64,000 bases of DNA from an uncultured Acidobacteriota bacterium (lineage in GTDB: Bacteria > Acidobacteriota > Blastocatellia > Pyrinomonadales > Pyrinomonadaceae), in contig CALMAH010000012.1 in the NCBI GenBank assembly GCA_937859595.1, forward strand, positions 16,946 through 80,945, read 5' to 3'. How positions within the stretch are numbered: position 1 is the first letter of the stretch; every line of letters begins with the position of its first letter. Positions 29,107 to 37,757 of this stretch are shown one piece after another. Under the pieces are notes generated by a model. It saw only the letters and a list, made by a program, of their open reading frames with translations, searched no databases and had not been told where the DNA came from. Position numbers and translations under genes: made by a program.

Positions 29107-30876
29107 CTAACGACGCAGCATCGTTAAAACGTCGTTGTCCCTCAGCGCGTTTCCGGTAGCCCGCTGCAGGTCGGCGATCGCCTTATTCAGCTCGGTTTGA
29201 GCCCTTAGTTCGCTGCTTCTTGCAGATGTGAGAGCTGTCTGCCGCTCCAGCACGCGATAAACATCCGATTGTCCGTTATCCAGCTTTCGCTGTTCCGATT
29301 CATACTGCCGGGCGCTATTCTCTCGAGCCACCAGAGCGGCCCTCAGCCTTGCCTCGGCCGTCCGCACCGCCTGCAATGCGTTTCTTACTTCAACCTGTAT
29401 GGCCTGTTCCAGCTGTTCCCTCTGCGTTTCCAGTTTCTCGCCTTCGACCAGTGCTCTGCCGTACTGCGCACGAGCCGTTCTGTCACCAAAAAGCGGTAAA
29501 TTTATCTGCACGCCGACCCGGAACGTCGGATACCTGTTTGCAAAGATGTCGGTGTAAGTTGAGCCACTACCGCCTATGGACTGCAGCAGTGCCTGTAGTT
29601 GGGCTCGCTGCTGCGCCTGTCTTGCCAGACATGCTTCATAGCCGGGGTCATTCGGATCGCATGGGATATCGAAGGGGCTGCTGAAATTCGGATTGCGCGA
29701 CCCTCCGATCCCTGCCGATGTATAGCCTGCAACCAGATCGATCTGCGGACGGCTCTGATCGCGGAGATACTTCCTGTCAACTTCGTTCATGCTTTTGCGG
29801 GCATCGATCAGGTCCAGCTCCGGCCGATTTGCCATAGCCGCATTTATCGCGTCATCGAGCGATGTCGGCGGGGCCCGAAGATCGACCGGGTCGACCGGAA
29901 CTATCGATTCCGACCAGAGAATATCGTGCCGGTTTTCGGAGATCAGGTTCTTGAGAAAATTATCGGCCAGCGACACGGTGTTTAACGCGTCATAGACCGC
30001 CTGTTCAAAATTTGCGACCTGGGTCTCCGCTGCGACAATATCGATCGGAGCAAGCTGTCCCTCTTCCACAAGCCGCCGATTATGCTCAAGCTGTTCCTTT
30101 GCGTCTCGGACGCCGTCCCGCTGAACCTGTAGGTTACGAAGAGCAAAAGTCAGGTCCCAGTAAGCCCGCTGGACATTCGTAATGATCTCTATCGAACGCT
30201 GCCTAAACTCAGAATCCGTAAGCGAAAGGTTCCGCTTTGCGATCTCGATCGCCCGACGTCCCGTATCGGAACTTCGTCCTTTAAAAAGCGGCTGGGTTAT
30301 GTTCAGGCCCACCGTCGCGTTAAATTGCGGGCTCAGGATCGATATAGGATTATCGGTCGTGAGTCTCTGATTCGTGACGTTCGCCGCTATCACGGTGCCA
30401 AGGCTCGGAATAAAACCCTGGATCGTCCCGTTCCCTACGAATGCACCTTCCGTTGTGTCGCGATTCGTGCTGAAAATGCTTATGTTGGGGGTCGTAGCCC
30501 GCTGATAGAATGTCTGTCCGATCAGCCTCGGTTGAAAGACACCCCTTGCAGCAAGGAGGTCAAATTCGGCGATCCGAACATTTTTTCGGGTCACCTCAAT
30601 GTCCTTGTTGTTCTCCAGCGCAAGCACCACAGCCTCACGCACCGACATCGGACGCTGCTTCGTTGCTTCGACGCCAACCCTTCCCAGATCAGGCAAGGTG
30701 GCAAGGTCCGCGGCAAAGTCGGGCGCAATGTTAGGGACACCCTCCACTTTCTCCGGCGGCTTTCCCTGGCGGTCTGTAACGTATGGAGTGGCTGACGGCA
30801 CTGGATCCTGCGCGGCCGCAGCCCATGCCGATAGCAATAATGTGAGTAAGAGTAAAAAATATGATCGCAAATACAT
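29107..30876 (-). CDS. TolC-family outer-membrane efflux protein
   Basis: About 589 residues. The signal peptide (YFLLLLTLLLSAWAAAAQ) is cleaved near residue 22. The mature protein has two structural repeats of long helices (for example AYWDLTFALRNLQVQRDGVR and YESEQRKLDNGQSDVYRVLE), the TolC fold that forms the outer-membrane/periplasmic tunnel. It is the last gene of the efflux operon, 27 bases after the RND pump. The ATG at 30876 is preferred over the GTG two codons upstream. A Gln-rich insert with two cysteines (about residues 405-440, CDPNDPGYEACLARQAQQ) is unusual for the family. Confidence 0.93.
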   Translation of the reverse strand: MYLRSYFLLLLTLLLSAWAAAAQDPVPSATPYVTDRQGKPPEKVEGVPNIAPDFAADLATLPDLGRVGVEATKQRPMSVREAVVLALENNKDIEVTRKNVRIAEFDLLAARGVFQPRLIGQTFYQRATTPNISIFSTNRDTTEGAFVGNGTIQGFIPSLGTVIAANVTNQRLTTDNPISILSPQFNATVGLNITQPLFKGRSSDTGRRAIEIAKRNLSLTDSEFRQRSIEIITNVQRAYWDLTFALRNLQVQRDGVRDAKEQLEHNRRLVEEGQLAPIDIVAAETQVANFEQAVYDALNTVSLADNFLKNLISENRHDILWSESIVPVDPVDLRAPPTSLDDAINAAMANRPELDLIDARKSMNEVDRKYLRDQSRPQIDLVAGYTSAGIGGSRNPNFSSPFDIPCDPNDPGYEACLARQAQQRAQLQALLQSIGGSGSTYTDIFANRYPTFRVGVQINLPLFGDRTARAQYGRALVEGEKLETQREQLEQAIQVEVRNALQAVRTAEARLRAALVARENSARQYESEQRKLDNGQSDVYRVLERQTALTSARSSELRAQTELNKAIADLQRATGNALRDNDVLTMLRR

Positions 30877-30903
30877 ATGCACGTTACCCTATCGGGCGAT
30901 CTT

Positions 30904-33900
30904 TCAGTTCTTTCCAAAGATAGATCCGGTGGCCGCGGCAAATCTTCTGCGGACACCGCCGAAGAGCCACTCGGAAAATCGGCCGACGTACTGGAAAAGA
31001 CGCATCTCCGCGAGGTCGTCAAATATCGAATAAAAGACAGGCACGGCCAGCAGCGTAAGCAGCAAACAGAGCGTTTGACCGCCGACCACCAAAACACCGA
31101 TCGATCGGTTGGTACCTGATCCGGCACCGGTCGAAAGCGTCAGCGGCATCATGCCAGCCACCAGCGCCAGTGTCGTCATCAGGATCGGACGCAAGCGGTC
31201 GCGGTTTGCCTGAATTATCGCGTCGTAGCGGCTCATTCCGGTCGCCCGCAGATTGTTCGTATGGTCGATCTGCAGGATGGCGTTCTTTTTGACGATACCG
31301 AACAGAAGCAGCAGACCAAGCCCGGAAAAAATGTTCACCGATTGTCCGGTTATCAGAAGGGCAAGAATGCCGAATGGTATGGCCAGCGGAAGGGTCAACA
31401 GTATCGTTACCGGATGGATGAACGATTCGAACTGTGCAGCCAGCACGATATACATAAATACGAAAGAAAGAACAAATGCCAGCAGGAAATAGAAACCGGC
31501 CCGGCCCATTTCTTTTGACTGGCCAACATAGCCCGTCCTGTACTCGCTCGGCAGGCTCAGTTCTCTTACATAACTGTCGATCGCAGACGTTATGCTTGCG
31601 GCCGACCCACCCGGTCTTGTATTTGCGAGAAGCGTTACCTGCCGCTGTCGGTTCGTTCGTTCGATAGAACTTGGCCCCGTGCCGGGTTTCGCTGTTACAA
31701 GCCGGTCCAGGGTCACCAGGCCTAATTTTGATGAAGGCACGACCATCCGTTTAAGCCCTTCCTCGCTTGTGCGAAACGGGTTAATTGCCCTAACGACAAC
31801 GTCAAACTGTTCGGTCCCCTCATTAAATGTCGTTGCGTCCTGTCCGGCGACAAGTGTATTCAACGCCTGAGAAATATCGCCAACCCTAACACCCAGGTCG
31901 GCCGCTAACTCGCGGTTAATCTCGAGCTGAAGCTCCGGCTTGCCGCTGATGAGCGTCGAGTCTACGTCGACCGCATCGGGAATTGCACGCATTCTCTCAA
32001 GTATCTTTTCCGAATACTGTTCGAGCTGCCCGAGATCAGGTCCCGCTATCAGAAACTGCACATTTGCATTTCGAAAACCGCCGCCCGAAAACGCCGCTAC
32101 CTGCTGGACCGCAGTTCGCAGGTCGTCATAGCCGGCCAGCAGCTCGCGCGTTTCGGACATTATCTGTTCTTGCGATTTGCTGCGTTCCTTAATGTCTGTA
32201 AGTTTTACGTAGATCGTGCCGCTGTTTACTACCAGGTCCTGCCCACCGCCCGCGGTCACCAACGTGTCGGTAACGCCCGGCAGCCGGCGTATCTCGGTCG
32301 CGATCCGTTCCATCGCCAGCGACGTCGCGCCAAGGCTGAGGCCCTCCGGAGCACGTACTGAAACCTCGAACTGCGATTGATCGTCAACGGGCAGGAAATT
32401 CTTGCCCACAAAAATGAAGAGGGGAATCGTCGAAAGGAATACAACGAGACAAAGTGTCACGATCACCCAGCGATAGGCCATCGCAAACCGCAGAGCCGCC
32501 GTGTAGTTGTTGAGAATAAAGCTAAACCAACGCGACTCCTTTGATAGAGGCTGTTCGCCGTTCGTGCCGTTCAGATTATTTTCAAGTTTGCCCCCACCAT
32601 CGACATCAGCCATGAAAGCATCGTCAGACCTGGCGGTTTTCCGCTTGTGTTTTATCATCCTTGCCGCAAGCATCGGCGTCAGCGTAAACGAAACGATCAG
32701 CGAAACACCCACCGCGAACGATGCGGTCAGTCCGAAACTAGACATAAAGCGGCCGACTATTCCCTGCATAAAGCCGATCGGAACAAACACCGCCATCAGA
32801 GAAAGCGTGGTCGCAAGGACCGCCAGGCCGATATCGCGGGTTCCTTCGATCGCTGCCTGGAACGGCGGCATCCCTTTCTCTTCTACAAACCGGAAGATGT
32901 TTTCGAGAACAATGATCGCGTCGTCGATAACAATGCCGACCATAAGGGTCAGGGCGAGCATTGTGATCGAGTTCAACGTGTAGCCCATTGCGTACATCAA
33001 GGCAAACGTCGAAATTATCGACGTCGGAATTGCAAGAGCCGCGATGAAGGTAGATCGGAAACTCCAAAGGAAGAAGAAAACTACGATGGACGCGAAGATC
33101 GAACCAAGGATAAGGTGCTCTTCAAGTGCGGCGACCGAATTTTCGATAAAGATCGAGTTGTCGCCGATTATCCGCATCTCAAAACCCTCCGGGAGGGTAG
33201 GCTCAATCTCCGCAAGACGTTCCTTTATTTCACGTGCTACAGCTACGGTGTTCTGCCCGGACTGCTTTGCGACGATAAGCGTAACTGCCGGCTGTCCGTT
33301 CAAACGAGCCTCAGAGCGTATCTCCTCAGCCCCGTCCTCGACGTGCCCGATATCACGGACCTTTACCTGATAGTTGCCCCGTGTGGCGACGACAACATCC
33401 GCAAACTGTTCCGGACGCTGGACCTTGCCTAACGTTCTGACGGATGTTTCCTGTTGCCCCTTGTCGAGTCGCCCGCTTGGAAATTCCACATTCTGGATCC
33501 TTAGTGCACCTGCGACCTCAGCGGAGGAAATGTTGAACGACCTCATCCTGTCCGGATCGACCCAGACGTTGACCTGTCTTTCCTGGCCGCCGACAATAGT
33601 GATCTGGCCGACACCGCTGACAGACTCAATGCGTTCCTTTATCTGTGTCTTTGCAACTTGCGTGACGTCGCGCAGCGACCTCGGCGCAGAAACCGTAATG
33701 CGAAGCACAGGAGCAGCGTCGGTATCTAGCTTGATAACGTTTGGCTGTTCCGCGGTCGCAGGAAGGCGCGGAATCACGGCTTGCACCTTCTGCTGTACCT
33801 CGTTAAAGGCGACCTCGACGTCCTTTTCAAGCAGGAACTGGACAAATACTCGCGAAACACCTTCGATAGACGAAGACCGGAGCTCGTCGATCCCGCTGAT

Positions 33901-34122
33901 CGTATTCACGGCCTCTTCGATCTTTTCTGTGATCTCGGTCTCGATCTCCTCCGGCGAGGCTCCGGGATTGACCACGGTAACGGTGATCGTCGGAAAATCG
34001 ATCTTTGGAAACAGATCGACCCCTAAACTCATAAAAGAAAAAGCTCCGACCACCACAAGCGAAAGTATCAGCATTGTCGCGAATACAGGCCGCTTAACAC
34101 ATATTTCCGCCAACCATTGCAT
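30904..34122 (-). CDS. RND-family efflux pump, inner-membrane subunit (AcrB/HAE1-like)
   Basis: 1072 residues with twelve predicted membrane helices and two large periplasmic loops. It is a proton-driven drug or lipid exporter that works as a trimer with the adaptor and TolC protein beside it. The N terminus is MQWLAEICVKRPVFATM. TM4 carries the proton-relay pair in VGIVIDDAIIVLENIF, matching the two Asp of AcrB. The periplasmic signature FPKIDFPTITVTVVNPGAS is also present. A hydrophilic stretch around residues 495-530 (FMADVDGGGKLENNLNGT) lies between the two halves. Confidence 0.95.
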   Translation of the reverse strand: MQWLAEICVKRPVFATMLILSLVVVGAFSFMSLGVDLFPKIDFPTITVTVVNPGASPEEIETEITEKIEEAVNTISGIDELRSSSIEGVSRVFVQFLLEKDVEVAFNEVQQKVQAVIPRLPATAEQPNVIKLDTDAAPVLRITVSAPRSLRDVTQVAKTQIKERIESVSGVGQITIVGGQERQVNVWVDPDRMRSFNISSAEVAGALRIQNVEFPSGRLDKGQQETSVRTLGKVQRPEQFADVVVATRGNYQVKVRDIGHVEDGAEEIRSEARLNGQPAVTLIVAKQSGQNTVAVAREIKERLAEIEPTLPEGFEMRIIGDNSIFIENSVAALEEHLILGSIFASIVVFFFLWSFRSTFIAALAIPTSIISTFALMYAMGYTLNSITMLALTLMVGIVIDDAIIVLENIFRFVEEKGMPPFQAAIEGTRDIGLAVLATTLSLMAVFVPIGFMQGIVGRFMSSFGLTASFAVGVSLIVSFTLTPMLAARMIKHKRKTARSDDAFMADVDGGGKLENNLNGTNGEQPLSKESRWFSFILNNYTAALRFAMAYRWVIVTLCLVVFLSTIPLFIFVGKNFLPVDDQSQFEVSVRAPEGLSLGATSLAMERIATEIRRLPGVTDTLVTAGGGQDLVVNSGTIYVKLTDIKERSKSQEQIMSETRELLAGYDDLRTAVQQVAAFSGGGFRNANVQFLIAGPDLGQLEQYSEKILERMRAIPDAVDVDSTLISGKPELQLEINRELAADLGVRVGDISQALNTLVAGQDATTFNEGTEQFDVVVRAINPFRTSEEGLKRMVVPSSKLGLVTLDRLVTAKPGTGPSSIERTNRQRQVTLLANTRPGGSAASITSAIDSYVRELSLPSEYRTGYVGQSKEMGRAGFYFLLAFVLSFVFMYIVLAAQFESFIHPVTILLTLPLAIPFGILALLITGQSVNIFSGLGLLLLFGIVKKNAILQIDHTNNLRATGMSRYDAIIQANRDRLRPILMTTLALVAGMMPLTLSTGAGSGTNRSIGVLVVGGQTLCLLLTLLAVPVFYSIFDDLAEMRLFQYVGRFSEWLFGGVRRRFAAATGSIFGKN

Positions 34123-34136
34123 ATAGATCTGGTCCC

Positions 34137-34571
34137 CTAACCCTGTTCAACCCGGCGCTTCAGGGCTTCGTTCATTTGCTGAAAACCCCTTCGCGTGTTC
34201 ACTTCGATAGCCCACATAAAGACCGGTGTGAGTACCCCCCGAAATGACTCTCTGTGGATCAATCTCGTCAGTTTTTCTCCGATCTTTTTAATGCGAAACT
34301 CATGTCTGCCATCAAACAGCCCCCTAAAGATAAAGCTGCCAAGCCAAGCAAACTTGCAGTGATCTTCGACCTCGACCACTGTCGGCGTGAACCTCATCTG
34401 CGAGTCCTTGCCGGTCTTGATCACCACGCTTAAAATTTCACCCTTTCTCGGCACACCGGAGATCTCGGTGATGAACGGGTTCCATTCCGGGTATCGTTCA
34501 AGATCCATCAATACTTTCCAGACCTTTTCCGGTGTTGAATTGATGATTATCTCCGTCTCGATCGCCCTCAT
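34137..34571 (-). CDS. SRPBCC-fold protein (polyketide cyclase/START-like) within the efflux operon
   Basis: About 144 residues. It begins with IETEIIINSTPEKVWKVLMD, the typical first strand and helices of the SRPBCC fold, followed by YPEWNPFITEISGVPRKGE and a beta-rich core ending in a long C-terminal helix. These proteins bind hydrophobic ligands in a deep cavity. It is sandwiched between adaptor and pump genes on the same strand with 10-15-base gaps, so it is presumably co-transcribed. The ATG at 34571 gives no overlap with the adaptor; a start at 34595 would overlap its stop. Confidence 0.83.
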   Translation of the reverse strand: MRAIETEIIINSTPEKVWKVLMDLERYPEWNPFITEISGVPRKGEILSVVIKTGKDSQMRFTPTVVEVEDHCKFAWLGSFIFRGLFDGRHEFRIKKIGEKLTRLIHRESFRGVLTPVFMWAIEVNTRRGFQQMNEALKRRVEQG

Positions 34572-34581
34572 TTCCGCCCGC

Positions 34582-35922
34582 TTACCGTCTAACAAGGATA
34601 CCGTCTCGCAACAGATTCAAATTGCTCGTCGCGACGACATCTCCTTCCACTACACCGCTCTTTACCTGGATCATGTCGTTTTCCAGAAGCCCGAGCTGCA
34701 CCAGCTGTTCTCGTGCGGCACCGTCTTTGACAAGGAAAACGCGATTGATCTCCCCGTCAGTACGTACGGCGGATACGGGGATCATAACGGCCGGTTCCGG
34801 CCGTGATTGCGTTATCCTCACGGTCGCGAACTGCCCCGGTTTAAGAAGCCCTTCGGTATTTTGCACCTCCGCCTCAACGGTCAGCGTCCTTGCCTGTTGG
34901 TTTAGGCTCGGAGCTATCCTTACGACACGTCCGGCAAAGCTCCTTTCCGGGTGGGCACTCGTTTGCAAAGAAATCCCCTGTCCGGTGGCGACCTTGCCGA
35001 CTTCCTGTTCCGGAATGTCGATCTTCAGCCGGAGCGTCGATGTTCTTACTATCGTTGCGATCTTCGTGTTTGGCGTGTTAGGTGAAATGAACTCTCCAAC
35101 TTCTACACTCTTCTCTGAAACGTAGCCACTCAGGGGGGAGACAACAGTGGTGTCGCTAACAGCCTTTCGAGCCTGCGCCACCTGTGCCTCGCTCGTTCTG
35201 ATGGCTGCGCGGGCCCCGTTTGCCGCAGCTCTCGCCGTTTCAACCGCCGCCTGCGCCGTGTTGATCGCCCGTATTGCCACCGCCGCATTCGAACGGGCCT
35301 CATCCAATTGTCCGAGCAAAGCATCTCGCTGCGACTTCCGCTGGTCATAAGTCGATCTAGAGACATCGCCCGTCTCAAGAAGCCTCTCAGCCCGCTGCAG
35401 CTCTCTTTCTGCGAGCTCCAATTGAGCGGTAACGGACCTAACCTGTGAGAAGTCTTTTATTTGAAAGGTTTCTCCGTCACGAACTCCGAGACGCGCCTGG
35501 GTCTGCCGCAGATTTGCGATCGCCTGTTCAACATTCGCGTCGGCCTGTTGTGCGGCCTGGCGCTGCTGTTCAAGTTGCGAAAGCGCCTGTTCAAGCCGGA
35601 TGTTCGCATCCCGCGGATCGAGACGAACGAGCACGTCCCCCTGGTTGACATAGCTTCCTATATCAAAATTGACTGCCACTATCTTCCCCGCTACGGTCGG
35701 AGCTACATCTGACTGTGCATCGCTTGCAAGATTCCCCGTAGCCTCAATGTAAGAAGGGATCGGGCGGATCACAGCCTCGGACGTCAGGACTTCGACCGAT
35801 TCGGGTTCGGTGTCCGCGTTTGCTGCGGTTGCTGAATCTGCCCGCGAACTGCATCCGGAAAAAACCAGGGATGCGGTCAAAGCAGTTCCTATAAGAACAT
35901 TCATGAATATTTTGGCTTTCAT
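34582..35922 (-). CDS. RND efflux periplasmic adaptor (MFP/HlyD) lipoprotein
   Basis: 446 residues. A lipoprotein signal with lipobox VFSGC (Cys about 24) is followed by a low-complexity linker, the first lipoyl half (VAGKIVAVNFDIGSYVNQGD), a long alpha-hairpin coiled coil (about 110-265, rich in Ala/Gln/Arg), the second lipoyl half (VVSPLSGYVSEKSVEVGEFI) and beta-barrel/membrane-proximal domains. It bridges the pump and the TolC protein encoded downstream. It is the first structural gene after the TetR regulator. Confidence 0.94.
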   Translation of the reverse strand: MKAKIFMNVLIGTALTASLVFSGCSSRADSATAANADTEPESVEVLTSEAVIRPIPSYIEATGNLASDAQSDVAPTVAGKIVAVNFDIGSYVNQGDVLVRLDPRDANIRLEQALSQLEQQRQAAQQADANVEQAIANLRQTQARLGVRDGETFQIKDFSQVRSVTAQLELAERELQRAERLLETGDVSRSTYDQRKSQRDALLGQLDEARSNAAVAIRAINTAQAAVETARAAANGARAAIRTSEAQVAQARKAVSDTTVVSPLSGYVSEKSVEVGEFISPNTPNTKIATIVRTSTLRLKIDIPEQEVGKVATGQGISLQTSAHPERSFAGRVVRIAPSLNQQARTLTVEAEVQNTEGLLKPGQFATVRITQSRPEPAVMIPVSAVRTDGEINRVFLVKDGAAREQLVQLGLLENDMIQVKSGVVEGDVVATSNLNLLRDGILVRR

Positions 35923-35961
35923 ACGAATCTGGATCTTATGATCTAAGTAAACGCGGAATGC

Positions 35962-36627
35962 TCATTTGGCGATCCCATTCAAAACGATCCCCGCAAACTC
36001 GTGGGCAGCGTCTTCGGTGCTGATGTCCAACAATCGTCTGTTGCGGTCCCACAAGATATTGTTCAGTGAGTGGTGTATCAGCATGCCCATGAACGCGCGA
36101 ACTACTACCCTCGGATTCATTTCTCTAAAAGCTCCTTCTTTCTGCCGTTGAGTTATGTATGCACCAATGAATTCATAAGCGGGCGACACAAAATCCCTGA
36201 AAAAGCGTTCGGCAAGCTCATGGCCCTCCAAAGCCGAGTACATCAAGAGGCGGATAAATCCTACGTCCCCTTTGTGTTTTTCCAGAGCCATTACGGCAAT
36301 GCTGTAAAAGAACCCGAAGTCGTCCCTCTTTTCCATTGCCTCGTGGAGGGCCGGATAGTTTTCCCACGGGTAAGCCCCTCCGCCCTCACCGCAGGCCTGC
36401 CGATGAATGATCGCGCCATAAAGCTCATCTTTGGTCGCAAAATGCCTGAACACCATCGCCTCCGAGACGCCCGCCGCCTCGGCGATCATTCTTGTCGTGG
36501 TCCCGCTGAATCCATGGCGAGAAAAAAGTTCTACCGCGGTCATCAGGATCTGCTCACGGCGTTCGTCCCCCGACATACGTCCGCGGTGGTCACATGTGTA
36601 TGCGTCTTTCAATATGCGCTGCTCCAA
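35962..36627 (-). CDS. TetR-family repressor of the efflux operon
   Basis: N-terminal helix-turn-helix: REQILMTAVELFSRHGFSGT, then TRMIAEAAGVSEAMVFRHFA. It has the typical all-helical ligand-binding C terminus. The ORF starts with TTG at 36627; ATG 36576 (MSGDERREQ) is an alternative that keeps the whole DNA-binding domain. It lies 39 bases before the adaptor and is transcribed with it. A perfect palindrome immediately upstream (36638-36653) is the likely operator, suggesting autoregulation of the whole operon. Confidence 0.92.
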   Translation of the reverse strand: MEQRILKDAYTCDHRGRMSGDERREQILMTAVELFSRHGFSGTTTRMIAEAAGVSEAMVFRHFATKDELYGAIIHRQACGEGGGAYPWENYPALHEAMEKRDDFGFFYSIAVMALEKHKGDVGFIRLLMYSALEGHELAERFFRDFVSPAYEFIGAYITQRQKEGAFREMNPRVVVRAFMGMLIHHSLNNILWDRNRRLLDISTEDAAHEFAGIVLNGIAK

Positions 36628-36637
36628 AGAAATTCCA

Positions 36638-36653
36638 AAGTAAGTGCTTACTT
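36638..36653. promoter_or_regulatory. Likely TetR operator palindrome
   Basis: AAGTAAG-TG-CTTACTT, a perfect 7-bp inverted repeat with a two-base centre, directly followed by a further ACTTA. It lies 11 bases upstream of the TetR ORF, where the operon promoter is expected. The size and symmetry fit TetR-family operators. Confidence 0.7.
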
Positions 36654-36824
36654 ACTTATTCAAGAATCCAGCCTGACAAAATCGTCTTTTGTTGTCAAAT
36701 CTATTGAACGAAATCGAAGCAAGAAGGTTTCGGAAATCTACCCGCCGACGGCCGATCCGCGCCCCTCGTCAAAACTTAAACGCGACAAATAATAGAAATT
36801 CATATCAACAGGCAAACCCAAGCC

Positions 36825-36852
36825 GGAACCATTTGCTAGAATTGTTCGTAAC
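36825..36852 (+). promoter_or_regulatory. Possible ECF-type promoter
   Basis: GGAACC (36825-36830), 16 bases, CGTAAC (36847-36852). This matches the general GGAAC-N16-CGT pattern of extracytoplasmic-function sigma promoters, about 100 bases upstream of the DUF883-like gene. Weak evidence from a single site. Confidence 0.3.
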
Positions 36853-36954
36853 AACTTTTATGAAGTCCTCGTCATCTGAGCCCGTGTTGGGTATTCAGAC
36901 CTTCGGACGCGGAAACTTTATAGATTCATTTATCATCAAGGAGATAGACGCAAA

Positions 36955-37308
36955 ATGTCAGAATTTGAGGCAGAAGTAAAAAAAGCAGAGCAGGAGCTTG
37001 AACAGAGCCTTGTCCATGTGGGGATGGACGGAACGGCATCGGCCGGTGATGACGAATTTTTAGGAGAACTTAAGATGCAGGCACAGGAATACGGCGAAAA
37101 ACTGCAGGATGCAGCTGTTAGGGCGCGCGAATTTGCTCAGGACAAGTTCGCTCAGGCAGGTGACAAGTTCAAGGAGCTGCAGAACAAGGACCCTAAGGAA
37201 CTGATCGAGGATGCGAAGGATTACGCCCGTCGAAAACCGGGCCAGGCGATCCTGATCTCGGCCGCCATCGGCCTGGCCATCGGCTTTATATTGAAGGGGC
37301 GAAAATAG
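36955..37308 (+). CDS. DUF883/ElaB-YqjD-like membrane-anchored protein
   Basis: 117 residues. An acidic, heptad-rich amphipathic region (about 1-90, Ala/Lys/Glu-rich; AREFAQDKFAQAGDKFKELQ) is followed by a single C-terminal membrane helix (GQAILISAAIGLAIGFIL) and a basic end (KGRK). This is the layout of ElaB/YqjD proteins, which tether ribosomes to the inner membrane in stationary phase in E. coli; that function is inferred here only from architecture. An AAGGAG Shine-Dalgarno lies about 11 bases before the ATG, and a strong terminator follows. Confidence 0.8.
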   Translation: MSEFEAEVKKAEQELEQSLVHVGMDGTASAGDDEFLGELKMQAQEYGEKLQDAAVRAREFAQDKFAQAGDKFKELQNKDPKELIEDAKDYARRKPGQAILISAAIGLAIGFILKGRK

Positions 37309-37335
37309 GTCGGTTACAATAGCTGTTTAACAAGG

Positions 37336-37366
37336 AAAGGCGGAGCCAAAGGGTCCGCCTTTAATT
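37336..37366 (+). terminator. Rho-independent terminator
   Basis: Perfect 9-bp stem AAAGGCGGA/TCCGCCTTT (37336-37344/37354-37362) followed by AATTTT. It ends the DUF883-like gene and may also serve the convergent gene. Confidence 0.85.
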
Positions 37367-37387
37367 TTACGATCAATTATGAACCCG

Positions 37388-37738
37388 CTATTCCTGGGCG
37401 TGGATCAGCCGACGGGTCCCGTCGCTAAAGAGAACATCGATCTTCTGTGGTTCTACAACCGCCGTCACTTCCCCGTGGCCAAATTTATCGTGGGTCATCG
37501 CCTGACCTTTTCGGTATTTCCTTGTCCGGTCATAAGGAGAGGCGGCTTTGCCCTTTCCGGCTGAAACTGATGTCTTCACACCCCGGTTAAACGTGCTGAC
37601 CCCTTCACAGGTGTCGCAGATCGCTTTTGATATTTTCCCCAGTTTGGTGACCGTTTGGATGGTGTGGGGCTGTTCATCGTCACACCCTGAGCACATGAGG
37701 CTAATAGAGTCACCAACTGAATACTTTTCTGCTTTCAT
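37388..37738 (-). CDS. Small zinc-ribbon protein
   Basis: 116 residues from the ATG at 37738, which has a good AAAGGAA Shine-Dalgarno; the frame extends upstream without a better start. The N-terminal zinc ribbon has C-x2-C (MCSGCDDEQ) and, about 22 residues on, C-x2-C (ICDTCEG). A basic Ser/Gly linker follows, then a C-terminal beta module with HDKFGHGEVTAVVEPQKIDV, resembling short DUF3553/Tudor-like domains. It overlaps no neighbour and lies 20 bases after the helicase stop, so co-transcription with the RNA helicase, and perhaps an RNA-related role, is plausible. Confidence 0.7.
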   Translation of the reverse strand: MKAEKYSVGDSISLMCSGCDDEQPHTIQTVTKLGKISKAICDTCEGVSTFNRGVKTSVSAGKGKAASPYDRTRKYRKGQAMTHDKFGHGEVTAVVEPQKIDVLFSDGTRRLIHAQE

Positions 37739-37757
37739 ATTCCTTTTCCCTATCCTT

